Shown piece after piece: positions 52,101-58,861 of a stretch of 64,000 nt of DNA. Location: assembly GCA_964448135.1 (NCBI GenBank), contig CAYUVH010000063.1, positions 1-64,000 on the forward strand. The letters are read 5' to 3'. Position 1 is the stretch's first letter. Every line of letters starts with the position of its first letter. A program made the position numbers and the translations under genes. Source of the DNA: CAYUVH01 sp964448135 (GTDB lineage Bacteria > Verrucomicrobiota > Verrucomicrobiia > Limisphaerales > UBA8199). The notes under the pieces are model-generated. The model saw only the letters and a list, made by a program, of their open reading frames with translations, was not told where the DNA came from and ran no database searches.

Positions 52101-52317
52101 GTTCTCCGCGGATGGCCGAACCCTTGCGACGGCCAGCAACGACGGCTCGGTCAAGCTGTGGTCGGTGGGCGGCCGCCAGGAATTGCTCACGATGCCCGGC
52201 ACGATGGCGCCCTGGACCAAGGTGGCCTTCTCGCCGGACGGTAACACCCTCGCCGCCTGCGGCGAGGACGGCATGATCCGCGTCTGGCATGCCGGCCCGC
52301 CCGTCAACGGGCGTTGA
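49159..52317 (+). CDS. Membrane Ser/Thr protein kinase with C-terminal WD40 propeller
   Basis: 1052 aa from GTG at 49159. An N-terminal zinc ribbon CPTCGTELARDAPAGLCTKC precedes the kinase domain (about 52-320): GGMGVVYKARQ (Gly loop), VALKVI (Lys), IHRDLKPNNVLL (catalytic HRD-K-N), LTDFGLAK and TPSYMSPEQARGES. One membrane helix (VAVLLAGLVISVSLGFALTFW) near residue 350-370 places the kinase in the cytoplasm and the C-terminal half outside. The rest is at least ten WD40 repeats (for example ASGSKDPTAKIWDVKT, ASGSADGSLKLWEV) forming one or two propellers that probably sense a ligand. Likely regulates or is regulated by the adjacent sigma factor. Confidence 0.93.
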   Translation: MITERHACPTCGTELARDAPAGLCTKCLFQQMLAGPPPAPADVSPSGTLAQQFGGYELLERLARGGMGVVYKARQVSLNRLVALKVITAGELAAPDFLNRFRAEAETVAKLDHPNIVPIFEIGEADGQPFFSMKLIEGPTLAQGLKELDSVQRERRSAKLVAKLARAVHFAHQRGIIHRDLKPNNVLLDSRGEPHLTDFGLAKLVEQDSTLTKTAAVLGTPSYMSPEQARGESKQITTAADIYGLGAILYELLTGQPPFAGGTTMQTIRLVLDTEPRPPSVSNPALDRDLETICLKCLEKEPSRRYGSAEALAEDLDRWLRHEPILARPASPLDRLSKWARRHPAVAVLLAGLVISVSLGFALTFWQAKVRQAALVESQRSLYAARIGMAEHAWAGGHIYRAQALLASLKPRHGQEDLRGFEWRYLSRICRDESFFTLTDAQNPLRCIAASPNGRWLALAGEKPYVTLWEVSSRRETARLPAGAGNQTVAFSADGARVAAAGQDPGIRVWDCGTQRELFVLTGHVHTIAQIAFSSDGKWLASASRPDGVVKIWDLAARKEKFTFQGLPNEYPAVAFSPDTALLAASTGNRRIRLYDVATGADLGLLKGHHGLVDALAFSPDGQWLASGSKDPTAKIWDVKTRAEAATLSGFQALVTSVCFSPDSKMLLTTCADGAMKSWDVRTGTELAAYQGHEMWVNNAVFLPDGRTIASGSADGSLKLWEVSPGSQELPVELHRSAEAALPLLDSAVEESRHSEPFSSEDSSEISYSTNGSRLLAADDRSVIQSWDGKLQQPLRTLRRPHNGPMAVAFFPDGRRAVTAESDGKLRLYDLEKSGEGQVVATPAGAVTKLAVSPDGSRVAAGLADGKILDWDCATWKETARVTPGGGAITALKFLPDNHGLLAALKSPEGTNVLCALDPADNGFRLAPEPHQGMVTALATSPEGGLVAGSSRDGIVRLWRLPDLVRVGTFRGHSGFVTSAAFSADGRTLATASNDGSVKLWSVGGRQELLTMPGTMAPWTKVAFSPDGNTLAACGEDGMIRVWHAGPPVNGR

Positions 52318-52377
52318 TTCAGACTCCGCGGGCGTTTCCGACTTCCCGCATACTTATTCGGCTTCGAAAGTTCTCGC

Positions 52378-52405
52378 GAAAGGATTTCGCGCGGACGCTT
52401 TTGTA
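52378..52405 (+). promoter_or_regulatory. Putative ECF promoter of the LamG gene
   Basis: GAAAGG (52378-52383), 18 bp, TGTA (52402-52405, followed by AGGG), 25 nt before the ATG. Identical hexamer, spacing and tetramer to the site before the kinase gene. Confidence 0.5.
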
Positions 52406-52430
52406 AGGGATGTAACGAAAAAACAAAAGC

Positions 52431-54431
52431 ATGAGGCCGAAAATGAAAACGAAATGCCATCTTCACCACTGTCTGATTCTGTTCCTTTTACTCGGGCTGC
52501 TGGCGGCCTGGCCGGCGCGGGCGATCACCGTCCTGGGCTATTGGCGCATGGGCGAAAACAACCCAGGCGCGGCAGCGGGAGGTTTCTGCACGAACGTGGT
52601 GGACCTGCTCGGGGTGCGGACGCTCACCAACACGCCGTATCTGTCCGCCTATCCGATGTACACGAGCAATGTCTCCTCCGCGGCCACTGCATCGACCGGC
52701 AGCCAACTCGCACTGCAATGGAACGGCAATCAGTACGCAACGGGCAGTTTGATTTCGAACCTGACCGATAACTTCGCCATCGAGCTTTGGGCCAAAACCT
52801 CTGACACGGCCAACACCAAGGTCCTGGCGTACAACGGCAACACCAGTTACAGCGGGTGGGGGATCTTCCAAAACCTGGCGGCCTATGAAGCCCTCTTTGG
52901 CGGCGTCGCGATTTTTGGAGCGGCTCCGGCGGTGACCAATGCGTGGACACACCTGGCGCTGGTGCGGGCCTCGGGGATCACCAAGTTTTATGTCAACGGC
53001 GCGCTGGCGGGCTTCACCAGCCTGGCACCGAATCTTCCGGCCGGGAACTTTCTGCTCGGCGCAAACAACCTGCAGGGCGAATTGTTCGCCGGCGCGATGG
53101 ACGAGGTGCGCGTGTTCACGTTTGCCGACGGCACGTTCAACCTCACCAATCTGCTCTATTTCCAAAACGCGACGTTCGCCTTGAGCGCGAACAATTTGTC
53201 CACCAGCGCTTCCGCCGGCACGAACAGCGTCACCCTCACGGTCAACCCCTCGAACGCCACCTGGCTGGCCAGCGCCAATGTCCCGTGGCTGCACCTTTCC
53301 ACCAACGGCGGAACGGGCAGCGCCACCCTCACGTTCACGTACGATGAGAATCCTTACGGCGCGCGCTTGGGCGCGTTGCTCATCGCGGGCCAGACCTACA
53401 CGGTCAGCCAGGCCGCGCCGTCGTATTCGTTGAACGGCAATTATGATTTTTACTGGACCGGCGATCTCTTCGAAGAACCCGCGACGGCCGGCAGCGACAG
53501 TATCAGCATCAACGTGACGCCCAATTCGGGCCTTTGGTGGGTCACGTCCTACGCGGATTGGATTCATCCCACGCCGAACGGCGCCGGCAGCGGCACCATA
53601 TCGTTCACGTATGACGCCAACACCGATCCCGGCGGCGCGGCGCGGATCGGCCAGGTTTACGTCAATAATTATGCGAACACCCTGTTGCGCTTCATCGTGG
53701 TTCAACAGGCGCCCTCCTCGGGCACGGGACAGGTCACGTATCACTTCACCGGAAAACTCACCGCTTACCTGCCCAACTACGTGCCCGCCAACGCTTCGCC
53801 GGCGTTGAAGTCGGTGCAGGACGGCGACATTTTCCACCTCACGATGACGCTGGTTCCCAGTCCGTCGTATATTTATTACGGCACGTGGGGTTGCGCGGTA
53901 AACAACATCATTTTCTCGGTGCCTTCGCGCGGACTGGTTTACAAGAAGTCTTTCACCGACCTCGAGGTGCTCAACGACAACAACAACCCCCACACCCTGC
54001 GCTGGGATGCGAACGGCGTGGACTCGACCGTGAGCATGATCTTCTGGGCGCGGGATTTCTCCGATACCGCCCTGGCGAGCGGCAACGTCCCCTACCCGCT
54101 CAATCTGTCCGGCTTTCACGCCAACGGTTTCTCACAAATCACCCTGTATAACGCCGTGGGACAAAACCCGACCTTGTTTTACGCCGACCTGGTTCCGCAG
54201 CCCGCGTTGAGCATCCAAAAGCACCAGACTACCAACACCATATCCTGGGTGACGAGCGACGCCTTTTACGCACCGCAATTGCAGACGTCTTCGAGCCTCA
54301 GCTCAAATGCAGTTTGGACCGACGTGACCAATGCTCCACTGCATCTGGGGCTGACCAACCTCGTCTCACTGCCCTCGACGAACACCGGAGCCCATTTCTT
54401 CCGGCTTAACGTGCTGCCTCCCGGGCTGTAG
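52431..54431 (+). CDS. Secreted LamG/BACON-domain protein
   Basis: 666 aa. Signal peptide LHHCLILFLLLGLLAAWPARA (ATG at 52431, an inner ATG at 52443 is possible). Residues about 85-240 form a LamG/concanavalin-like domain (NFAIELWAKTSD, WTHLALVRASGITKFYVNG, GAMDEVRVF). Two BACON-like repeats (VPWLHLSTNGGTGSATLTFTYDENPYGARLGALLIAGQTYTVSQAA type) follow. The C-terminal ~90 residues end in HFFRLNVLPPGL, the module shared with other secreted proteins here. No catalytic motif; likely a carbohydrate- or surface-binding protein under the control of the neighbouring sigma factor. Confidence 0.85.
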   Translation: MRPKMKTKCHLHHCLILFLLLGLLAAWPARAITVLGYWRMGENNPGAAAGGFCTNVVDLLGVRTLTNTPYLSAYPMYTSNVSSAATASTGSQLALQWNGNQYATGSLISNLTDNFAIELWAKTSDTANTKVLAYNGNTSYSGWGIFQNLAAYEALFGGVAIFGAAPAVTNAWTHLALVRASGITKFYVNGALAGFTSLAPNLPAGNFLLGANNLQGELFAGAMDEVRVFTFADGTFNLTNLLYFQNATFALSANNLSTSASAGTNSVTLTVNPSNATWLASANVPWLHLSTNGGTGSATLTFTYDENPYGARLGALLIAGQTYTVSQAAPSYSLNGNYDFYWTGDLFEEPATAGSDSISINVTPNSGLWWVTSYADWIHPTPNGAGSGTISFTYDANTDPGGAARIGQVYVNNYANTLLRFIVVQQAPSSGTGQVTYHFTGKLTAYLPNYVPANASPALKSVQDGDIFHLTMTLVPSPSYIYYGTWGCAVNNIIFSVPSRGLVYKKSFTDLEVLNDNNNPHTLRWDANGVDSTVSMIFWARDFSDTALASGNVPYPLNLSGFHANGFSQITLYNAVGQNPTLFYADLVPQPALSIQKHQTTNTISWVTSDAFYAPQLQTSSSLSSNAVWTDVTNAPLHLGLTNLVSLPSTNTGAHFFRLNVLPPGL

Positions 54432-54508
54432 GTCACCCTCCAACGCCTTCGCCGGGCAGCCGGGACGATCAGGATTAAGAGGAGCAAATTGGAGCCCCCC
54501 ATTATTCC

Positions 54509-54538
54509 GGCTCGATTAGGCTTGATACGGCTTGATTG
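54509..54538. repeat. 10-mer array (GGCTTGATNN)
   Basis: GGCTCGATTA, GGCTTGATAC and GGCTTGATTG stand in exact 10-bp register; looser relatives (GGCTTGATGG, GGCTTGAGAG) continue to about 54590. Confidence 0.6.
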
Positions 54539-54685
54539 CTGGGGTTTTTGGCTTGATGGCCGGGTTGAAGGGGGCTTGAGAGCGCCTTGAGACAGGCTTT
54601 GGAGCGGCCTGATGCCGGCTGGATTTCTGGCCCTCAGAGCGAGGAACGAAGGGCTTCCATCCCTGCCCGTGCGCGGAATTTTTTT

Positions 54686-54725
54686 ACCCGGATTTACCCG
54701 GATTTATCCGGATTGGGCCGGAGCG
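54686..54725. repeat. 10-mer array (ACCCGGATTT)
   Basis: ACCCGGATTT twice, then ATCCGGATTG and GGCCGGAGCG, in exact 10-bp register with a T-run just before. Confidence 0.65.
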
Positions 54726-54748
54726 CCATCAGGGCCGGCGCCAAAAAC

Positions 54749-54783
54749 AGAGGTCAGAAGTCGGAGGTCAGAAGTCAGACGTC
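54749..54783 (+). repeat. Five-unit heptamer array (NNNGTCA)
   Basis: AGAGGTC, AGAAGTC, GGAGGTC, AGAAGTC, AGACGTC in exact 7-bp register, with no 4-nt break. The unit differs from the NNNC(C/G)AA elements but the period is the same. Confidence 0.7.
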
Positions 54784-54831
54784 AGCCCCAAAACTCCTGC
54801 GGCTGCAGATCAGACCCGAATCGCATTCGTG

Positions 54832-55260
54832 ATGTCAAAGAACAAGGTGAGGAATGTTCAACAGGAAAGACGCGCGTTCGATTTTCGCGGCCTGGCAAAC
54901 CTCTCCTCTTTCAGCCGAAAGGAAATTGGCACAGGAAAGCCGGGTGTCAAGCGAGCGTACGGCCCGGGCGCGACTGCGCTCTGTTCCGCCCCGCACGACG
55001 GCGACGACGCCACCGCCATGCTGCTGTTGCAAAAAGGCCTGAAGGTAAAGCTCACGAACCGCGACGGCTGGGCCCCGCTGCTCCGGGCGGTCGCGAGGGA
55101 CTTCCCTGAAGGAGTGTGCGCTCTCTTGAAAGCTGGAGCCGAGGTGAACCACACCGACGCCCAGGGAAAAACACCCCTGGATTGGGCGATCGAAAAAGAA
55201 CGAACGAAGATTCAGGAAATCCTGAAAAAGGCGGGCGGGGTTCCAAAGCGGGCGAGTTGA
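54832..55260 (+). pseudogene. Ankyrin-repeat protein, probably an N-terminally truncated remnant
   Basis: 142 aa from ATG at 54832 (a GTG at 54829 precedes it). From about residue 45 two and a half ankyrin repeats are clear: GATALCSAPHDGDDATAMLLLQKG, NRDGWAPLLRAVARDFPEGVCALLKAGAEVN and GKTPLDWAIEKERTKIQEILKKAG. The first 44 residues look random and no signal peptide or earlier repeat is seen, so this is likely the tail of a longer protein lost upstream, next to repeat arrays. It could still be expressed as a small protein. Confidence 0.5.
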
Positions 55261-55282
55261 TTGCTTCGATTGACCGTGCAGG

Positions 55283-56164
55283 TTACTGCTGGCACGCCTC
55301 CAAAATCGCCTGGGCCAATTCGGGCGGAGTCCAGAGGTTACCGTCGAATTGGCGATGGATCCGGCCGTGGGGATCAAGGACCACAGTGCGCAAGTTGTGG
55401 GAAATGCTGCCGCCCGGCTCGCGATGGACGTTCAAATCGAGACGGGGAGCCAGTTGGGCGAGGGCGGGCTTGGGGGCCGCGGCGAACAGCCAGCGATCGG
55501 CGTTGTCTTTGCGATAGAGGCTGGCGTAGCCGGCAAGCGTGGCGGGTTGGTCAAAATCCGGGTCGAAGGAAATGGAAAGGAATTGCCAATTGGATGGCGC
55601 GTTGGTGGCGCCGAGCAGCAGTTCCCGAGCCCGGGCAAAATTATCGCCCATCCGGGGGCAAAAGTCCGGCAACGGACAGCGCGTAAAAATGAACGTGAAG
55701 GCCACGGCCTTTCCTCGAAAATCCGAGAAGCGAACGGCCTTGCCCGCCTCAGACACCAACTCGTAATCAGGCACGACGTCGCCCGGTTTGAGCTCGGCGA
55801 GGGGAGAGGTTTTGACCGGCGCGGGTGACGCCGCGGGCACGTTGGTGGACGCGCCCAACCGCTTAAGCTGATCAATCCAATGAGTGTCATCGGTCGCAGT
55901 CAACCGGAAGGCGACGTCATCGCCGACGCTGATGCCGCGCAGTTCGTTGGTATTCCGGACATTAAATTCCATCGTCATGGCCGGCATGTAGTCGGGGATG
56001 GCCTCGTGACGAAGGATGGCGCGCTGCCGGTCCGCGGAGATTTCGCGAACCAGGCCGCGGGTGAAGTGGACCTGGTTAGAGGCGGAGACCGCGGCGGCAC
56101 CGGCCAACGACGGCACGGTGATGACCGCGACCACGATTTGCAGAACGAGAACGAAACGATTCAT
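55283..56164 (-). CDS. CusF-like / SCO1 copper-binding fusion protein
   Basis: 293 aa, exported (MNRFVLVLQIVVAVITVPSLAGA signal). Residues about 30-95 resemble a CusF copper-binding domain (TRGLVREISADRQRAILRHE, YMPAMTMEFNV). From about 120 a SCO1/SenC thioredoxin-fold domain follows (DYELVSEAGKAVRFSDFRGKAVAFTF) with the Cys pair in FTRCPLPDFCPRM, wider than the usual CxxxC, and a later His near GGSISHNLRTVVLD. SCO proteins deliver copper to cytochrome oxidase. The upstream gene is a second SCO and overlaps by four bases. Confidence 0.88.
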   Translation of the reverse strand: MNRFVLVLQIVVAVITVPSLAGAAAVSASNQVHFTRGLVREISADRQRAILRHEAIPDYMPAMTMEFNVRNTNELRGISVGDDVAFRLTATDDTHWIDQLKRLGASTNVPAASPAPVKTSPLAELKPGDVVPDYELVSEAGKAVRFSDFRGKAVAFTFIFTRCPLPDFCPRMGDNFARARELLLGATNAPSNWQFLSISFDPDFDQPATLAGYASLYRKDNADRWLFAAAPKPALAQLAPRLDLNVHREPGGSISHNLRTVVLDPHGRIHRQFDGNLWTPPELAQAILEACQQ

Positions 56165-56877
56165 TTTGAATGAGATGTTTGCTGCCGATGCCTTTCGATT
56201 TCCGCAAGGACGGCAGCGGCGACATGGCGGCCCAGGCCATCGAACGAGGCGCAGACGCTGCCGTCCGGATCAACGAGCATGATGCGATCGGTGCTGGTGA
56301 AACCGCCCGGAATCAAGGATTCAAGTTCGGGAGACTTGGAGATAAAGCTGGCCTCAATCAGGCCGTAGAGCTGGGCCTTTTCCCCAGTCAGGAACAGCCA
56401 GCGATGGGAGTCGGCGTGGAAACCCTCAGCAAAGGCGGCGAGGGCGGCGGGGGTATCGCTGCGGGGATCCACCGTGAGCGAAAGCAATTGGACGTCGTTT
56501 ACCCCGGCGGTGAGGGCCTGGAGCTCCGCCATGCGATCATTCACGGCGCGGCAACTCAGCGAACAACTGGTGAAAACAAAGTTCACGACCAGAAATTTTC
56601 CCGCCAGGTCCGCTTCGGTCACTGTGCGCCCGCTTCGTTCCGTGAGCTTGAAAGGGACCAACTGGCGGGGATGGTCCGGCCGGTCCGGACCAACCCTGGC
56701 GCGCTGGCGTTTCGCCGCCCAAAAAGCAAGGGCGGTCCCCCCGCCAGCGACGAGCAGGCCCACAGCCACGGTGGTCAGGAGTTCCCGCCGCGTCAGCCGG
56801 GTATCATCCGGTGCGAGCGGGCTCCGGCCTGGCTCAAGGCCGGCTTGCTTTTGGGGGGGTGATGGGTCGGGCGTCAT
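56161..56877 (-). CDS. SCO1/SenC-family copper chaperone
   Basis: 238 aa from ATG at 56877 (TTG at 56889 extends it by four). A Pro-rich N-terminus is followed by a membrane anchor (LLTTVAVGLLVAGGGTALAFW) preceded by TRRELL, then a SCO domain: LTERSGRTVTEADLAGKFLVVNFVFTSCSLSCRAV with the canonical CxxxC copper site, and a His near DSHRWLFLTGEKAQLYGL. Its stop overlaps the start of the CusF-SCO gene (ATGA), so the two are coupled and presumably act in the same copper-insertion step. Confidence 0.88.
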   Translation of the reverse strand: MTPDPSPPQKQAGLEPGRSPLAPDDTRLTRRELLTTVAVGLLVAGGGTALAFWAAKRQRARVGPDRPDHPRQLVPFKLTERSGRTVTEADLAGKFLVVNFVFTSCSLSCRAVNDRMAELQALTAGVNDVQLLSLTVDPRSDTPAALAAFAEGFHADSHRWLFLTGEKAQLYGLIEASFISKSPELESLIPGGFTSTDRIMLVDPDGSVCASFDGLGRHVAAAVLAEIERHRQQTSHSK

Positions 56878-57154
56878 AGCCAGCGTCAATGATGGTTTGC
56901 TTCAACGCTTGGGAGGATACGCGATTGGTGTCGCAAACGACCACCGCGAGTTTGTTGCTGAAAGTCACCTCCGCGGAGGTGACGCCGGCCACGCGTTTCA
57001 GTTCCGAGGCAATGCCGCGCGCACAGCCGTCACAATGCATGCCGGTGACATGAAAATAATTGGTTCCATTGCCGGCGGCCAGCCGACTGACGCCGGCCAG
57101 GAGGCCCAGCGCGCAGCCGGCCTGGCAAAGCAGTTTGGGAAGGGTTCGTTTCAT
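56834..57154 (-). CDS. Secreted HMA-domain copper-binding protein
   Basis: 106 aa from ATG at 57154. A signal peptide (KRTLPKLLCQAGCALGLLAGVSRLAA) precedes one heavy-metal-associated domain: FHVTGMHCDGCARGIASELKRVAGV, with the GMHCxxC metal motif. Normally such domains are cytoplasmic; an exported one would act as a periplasmic copper carrier. The 3' end overlaps the start of the SCO gene by 44 nt in another frame, so translation is tightly linked. First gene of the copper group. Confidence 0.85.
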   Translation of the reverse strand: MKRTLPKLLCQAGCALGLLAGVSRLAAGNGTNYFHVTGMHCDGCARGIASELKRVAGVTSAEVTFSNKLAVVVCDTNRVSSQALKQTIIDAGYDARPITPPKASRP

Positions 57155-57177
57155 TGGATAATTGGACAATTAGAGGT

Positions 57178-58038
57178 TCACCGAATGGCCGCTTGGGCAA
57201 TCACCGTTTTGAATTTTTCGACCAACGGGGCGTGCATCATGTTCAGCATGTTTACCGCCGTGGGATCGGCGGTTCGCGGGGAGCCGCCACCGGGAAAAGG
57301 AGGCTGCGGGTCGTACTCGGCGAGGAGTTGGATGCCTTTGGCGTAGAATTCCCCCCGATACCGCCGCACGAGTTCGAACCCCAGGTCGAGGCCGGCGCTG
57401 ACGCCGGCGGCGGTCACGCGGTCCTTGCCGTCAAAGACCACCCGCCCGGCCACGGGTGTCGCGCCGACATCCTTCAAGACTTCGAGCATCTGCCAATGGG
57501 TCGTGGCTTTGCGGCCCTTGAGCAAGCCGGCCGCGCCGAGCACCAGGGAGCCGGTGCAAACGCTGCCGACGAGCCTCGTCTTCGCGGCGCGGGCCTGGAG
57601 GAATTGGATGGTGTCTTTGTCTTCGATGGCGGCAAACGTCCCGACCAGGCCGCCGGGCACCAGCAGGAGATCGAGTTGCTCGGGGCAATCGGCAAAAGTG
57701 AGATGCGGTTTGACACAGAATCCGCCCTTGCTGGCGCCTTCGCAGGGCACGGGGTCCAGGGTTTTGGCGACAAACCGCACGGTCGCGCCCATCATGCCGG
57801 CGAGGGCGTAATGCGGGCCAAGCGCGTCGAGCGCCGTGAACTCCGGATAGACCAGAATCGCGATTTGCTCGCTGCCCATTTGAAGTTGCGGCTGCGGATG
57901 GACGTGGATCGGCGCAGCTGATTTTGCGGTGGCAGCCGGCTCGGCGGCGGAGACGAGACCGGACGAGAGCATGCCGGTGGCCGACGAGAGTGCCAGCAGG
58001 CGCAGGAGTTCGCGACGGGATAGAAATTGGTCATTCAT
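57178..58038 (-). CDS. Exported DJ-1/PfpI-family protein
   Basis: 286 aa from ATG at 58038; the frame runs on to 58242 without a better start. The N-terminus DQFLSRRELLRLLALSSATG carries a twin-arginine (SRREL) Tat-type signal. The GATase1-like domain shows IAILVYPEFTALDALGPHYAL, LLLVPGGLVGTFAAIED, the nucleophile Cys in VGSVCTGSLVLGAAGLLKGRKATTHW, and a Glu in the usual place. It resembles isonitrile hydratase-like members rather than classical DJ-1. The copper group lies just downstream on the same strand, 23 bp away. Confidence 0.85.
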   Translation of the reverse strand: MNDQFLSRRELLRLLALSSATGMLSSGLVSAAEPAATAKSAAPIHVHPQPQLQMGSEQIAILVYPEFTALDALGPHYALAGMMGATVRFVAKTLDPVPCEGASKGGFCVKPHLTFADCPEQLDLLLVPGGLVGTFAAIEDKDTIQFLQARAAKTRLVGSVCTGSLVLGAAGLLKGRKATTHWQMLEVLKDVGATPVAGRVVFDGKDRVTAAGVSAGLDLGFELVRRYRGEFYAKGIQLLAEYDPQPPFPGGGSPRTADPTAVNMLNMMHAPLVEKFKTVIAQAAIR

Positions 58039-58051
58039 GGGGTGATCGAGA

Positions 58052-58861
58052 TTAGAAATAAAAGTTGCCGAGGAGATGTTTGATTTGAAGGTCCGGGCTG
58101 GTATCGCCGGTAAGTTGGATGCGTTTGCCGGTCGCCCATTCCACCGAGCCGTCCGACCAGGCGCGGTGCATGCCGTCGAGTTCCTCCGCGTAATAGCGAA
58201 AATCGGAGTACTTGACGGCCTTGCGGGCGTGAAAAAACTCAAAGCGTCGCGGTTCGGCGGTCAGGAATTCGTCGAGGACGTCGGCCCAAAGCACACCACG
58301 CCGGGTGTTCCGCAGGTCGGCGCAGTGTTCCGGATGAAGCAGCGTGGCAAAGCCCATGCTCAGCATTTTGGAATTTTCGATGCCGCCATAGTATGCATAG
58401 CCAGTGTAAAGCCCGCCGCCGAGGGTCATTCCTTCCGCGTATCCGGAGTCCACCGCGAAGGGGCAATTGATCCACCGGGGCTGGTCGGAACGCCGGGGCC
58501 ATCCCGCGGCGGGGCCGGAAGGAACCGACACGCCGAGGGTTTGCGCCATGATTGTCAGTCGTTCCACCGTGATGGTGCTCGGCACAAAATCGTTGCCGGC
58601 CGGAAGTTGCCCGTAGGTCTGGGAATACAGGGAGTCCGCGAGCGCAAACTGCTTAAGGTTGTTCAAACAAACCGTGCGCTTCGCGCGTCGTTCGGCCTGG
58701 GACAACGCCGGCAGCAGCAGCGCGGCGAGAATGCCGATGACGGCGATCACCACCAACAGTTCCACCAGGGTGAAACCGAAACTGCGGGCCGGCATCCCGC
58801 CGCCGCGCCGGGAGGCGACGGCAGGATGAAGGGTGACGGGATTGCGCGGCGCGAGCTTCAC
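58052..58861 (-). CDS. Prepilin-type (type II pseudopilin-like) secreted protein
   Basis: About 269 aa from GTG at 58861, which overlaps the previous stop (GTGA); an inner ATG at 58795 gives a leader of only eight residues. The prepilin motif GFTLVELLVVIAVIGILAALLLPAL with the G-F cleavage site and Glu+5 is intact. The body (CLNNLKQFALADSLYSQTYGQLPAGN) is of the large verrucomicrobial/planctomycete pseudopilin family, and the end carries WSDGSVEWATGKRI. It is processed by prepilin peptidase and either assembles in a type II system or is surface-exposed. Coupled to the upstream secreted protein. Confidence 0.85.
   Translation of the reverse strand: MKLAPRNPVTLHPAVASRRGGGMPARSFGFTLVELLVVIAVIGILAALLLPALSQAERRAKRTVCLNNLKQFALADSLYSQTYGQLPAGNDFVPSTITVERLTIMAQTLGVSVPSGPAAGWPRRSDQPRWINCPFAVDSGYAEGMTLGGGLYTGYAYYGGIENSKMLSMGFATLLHPEHCADLRNTRRGVLWADVLDEFLTAEPRRFEFFHARKAVKYSDFRYYAEELDGMHRAWSDGSVEWATGKRIQLTGDTSPDLQIKHLLGNFYF

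Larger units (their letters stand above)
54432..54831. other. 400-bp gap filled with periodic arrays
   Basis: No intact gene. It holds a 10-mer array near 54509-54538, a second 10-mer array at 54686-54725 and a 7-mer array at 54749-54783, separated by low-complexity GC-rich text of the CTTGAG/GGCCTG kind. The last array ends about 49 nt before the ankyrin remnant. Confidence 0.6.

Noticed and set aside
52488..54119. A 543-codon minus-strand frame over the LamG gene
   Set aside because: It is antisense to a secreted protein with signal peptide and domains; Arg/Gly-rich without motifs.
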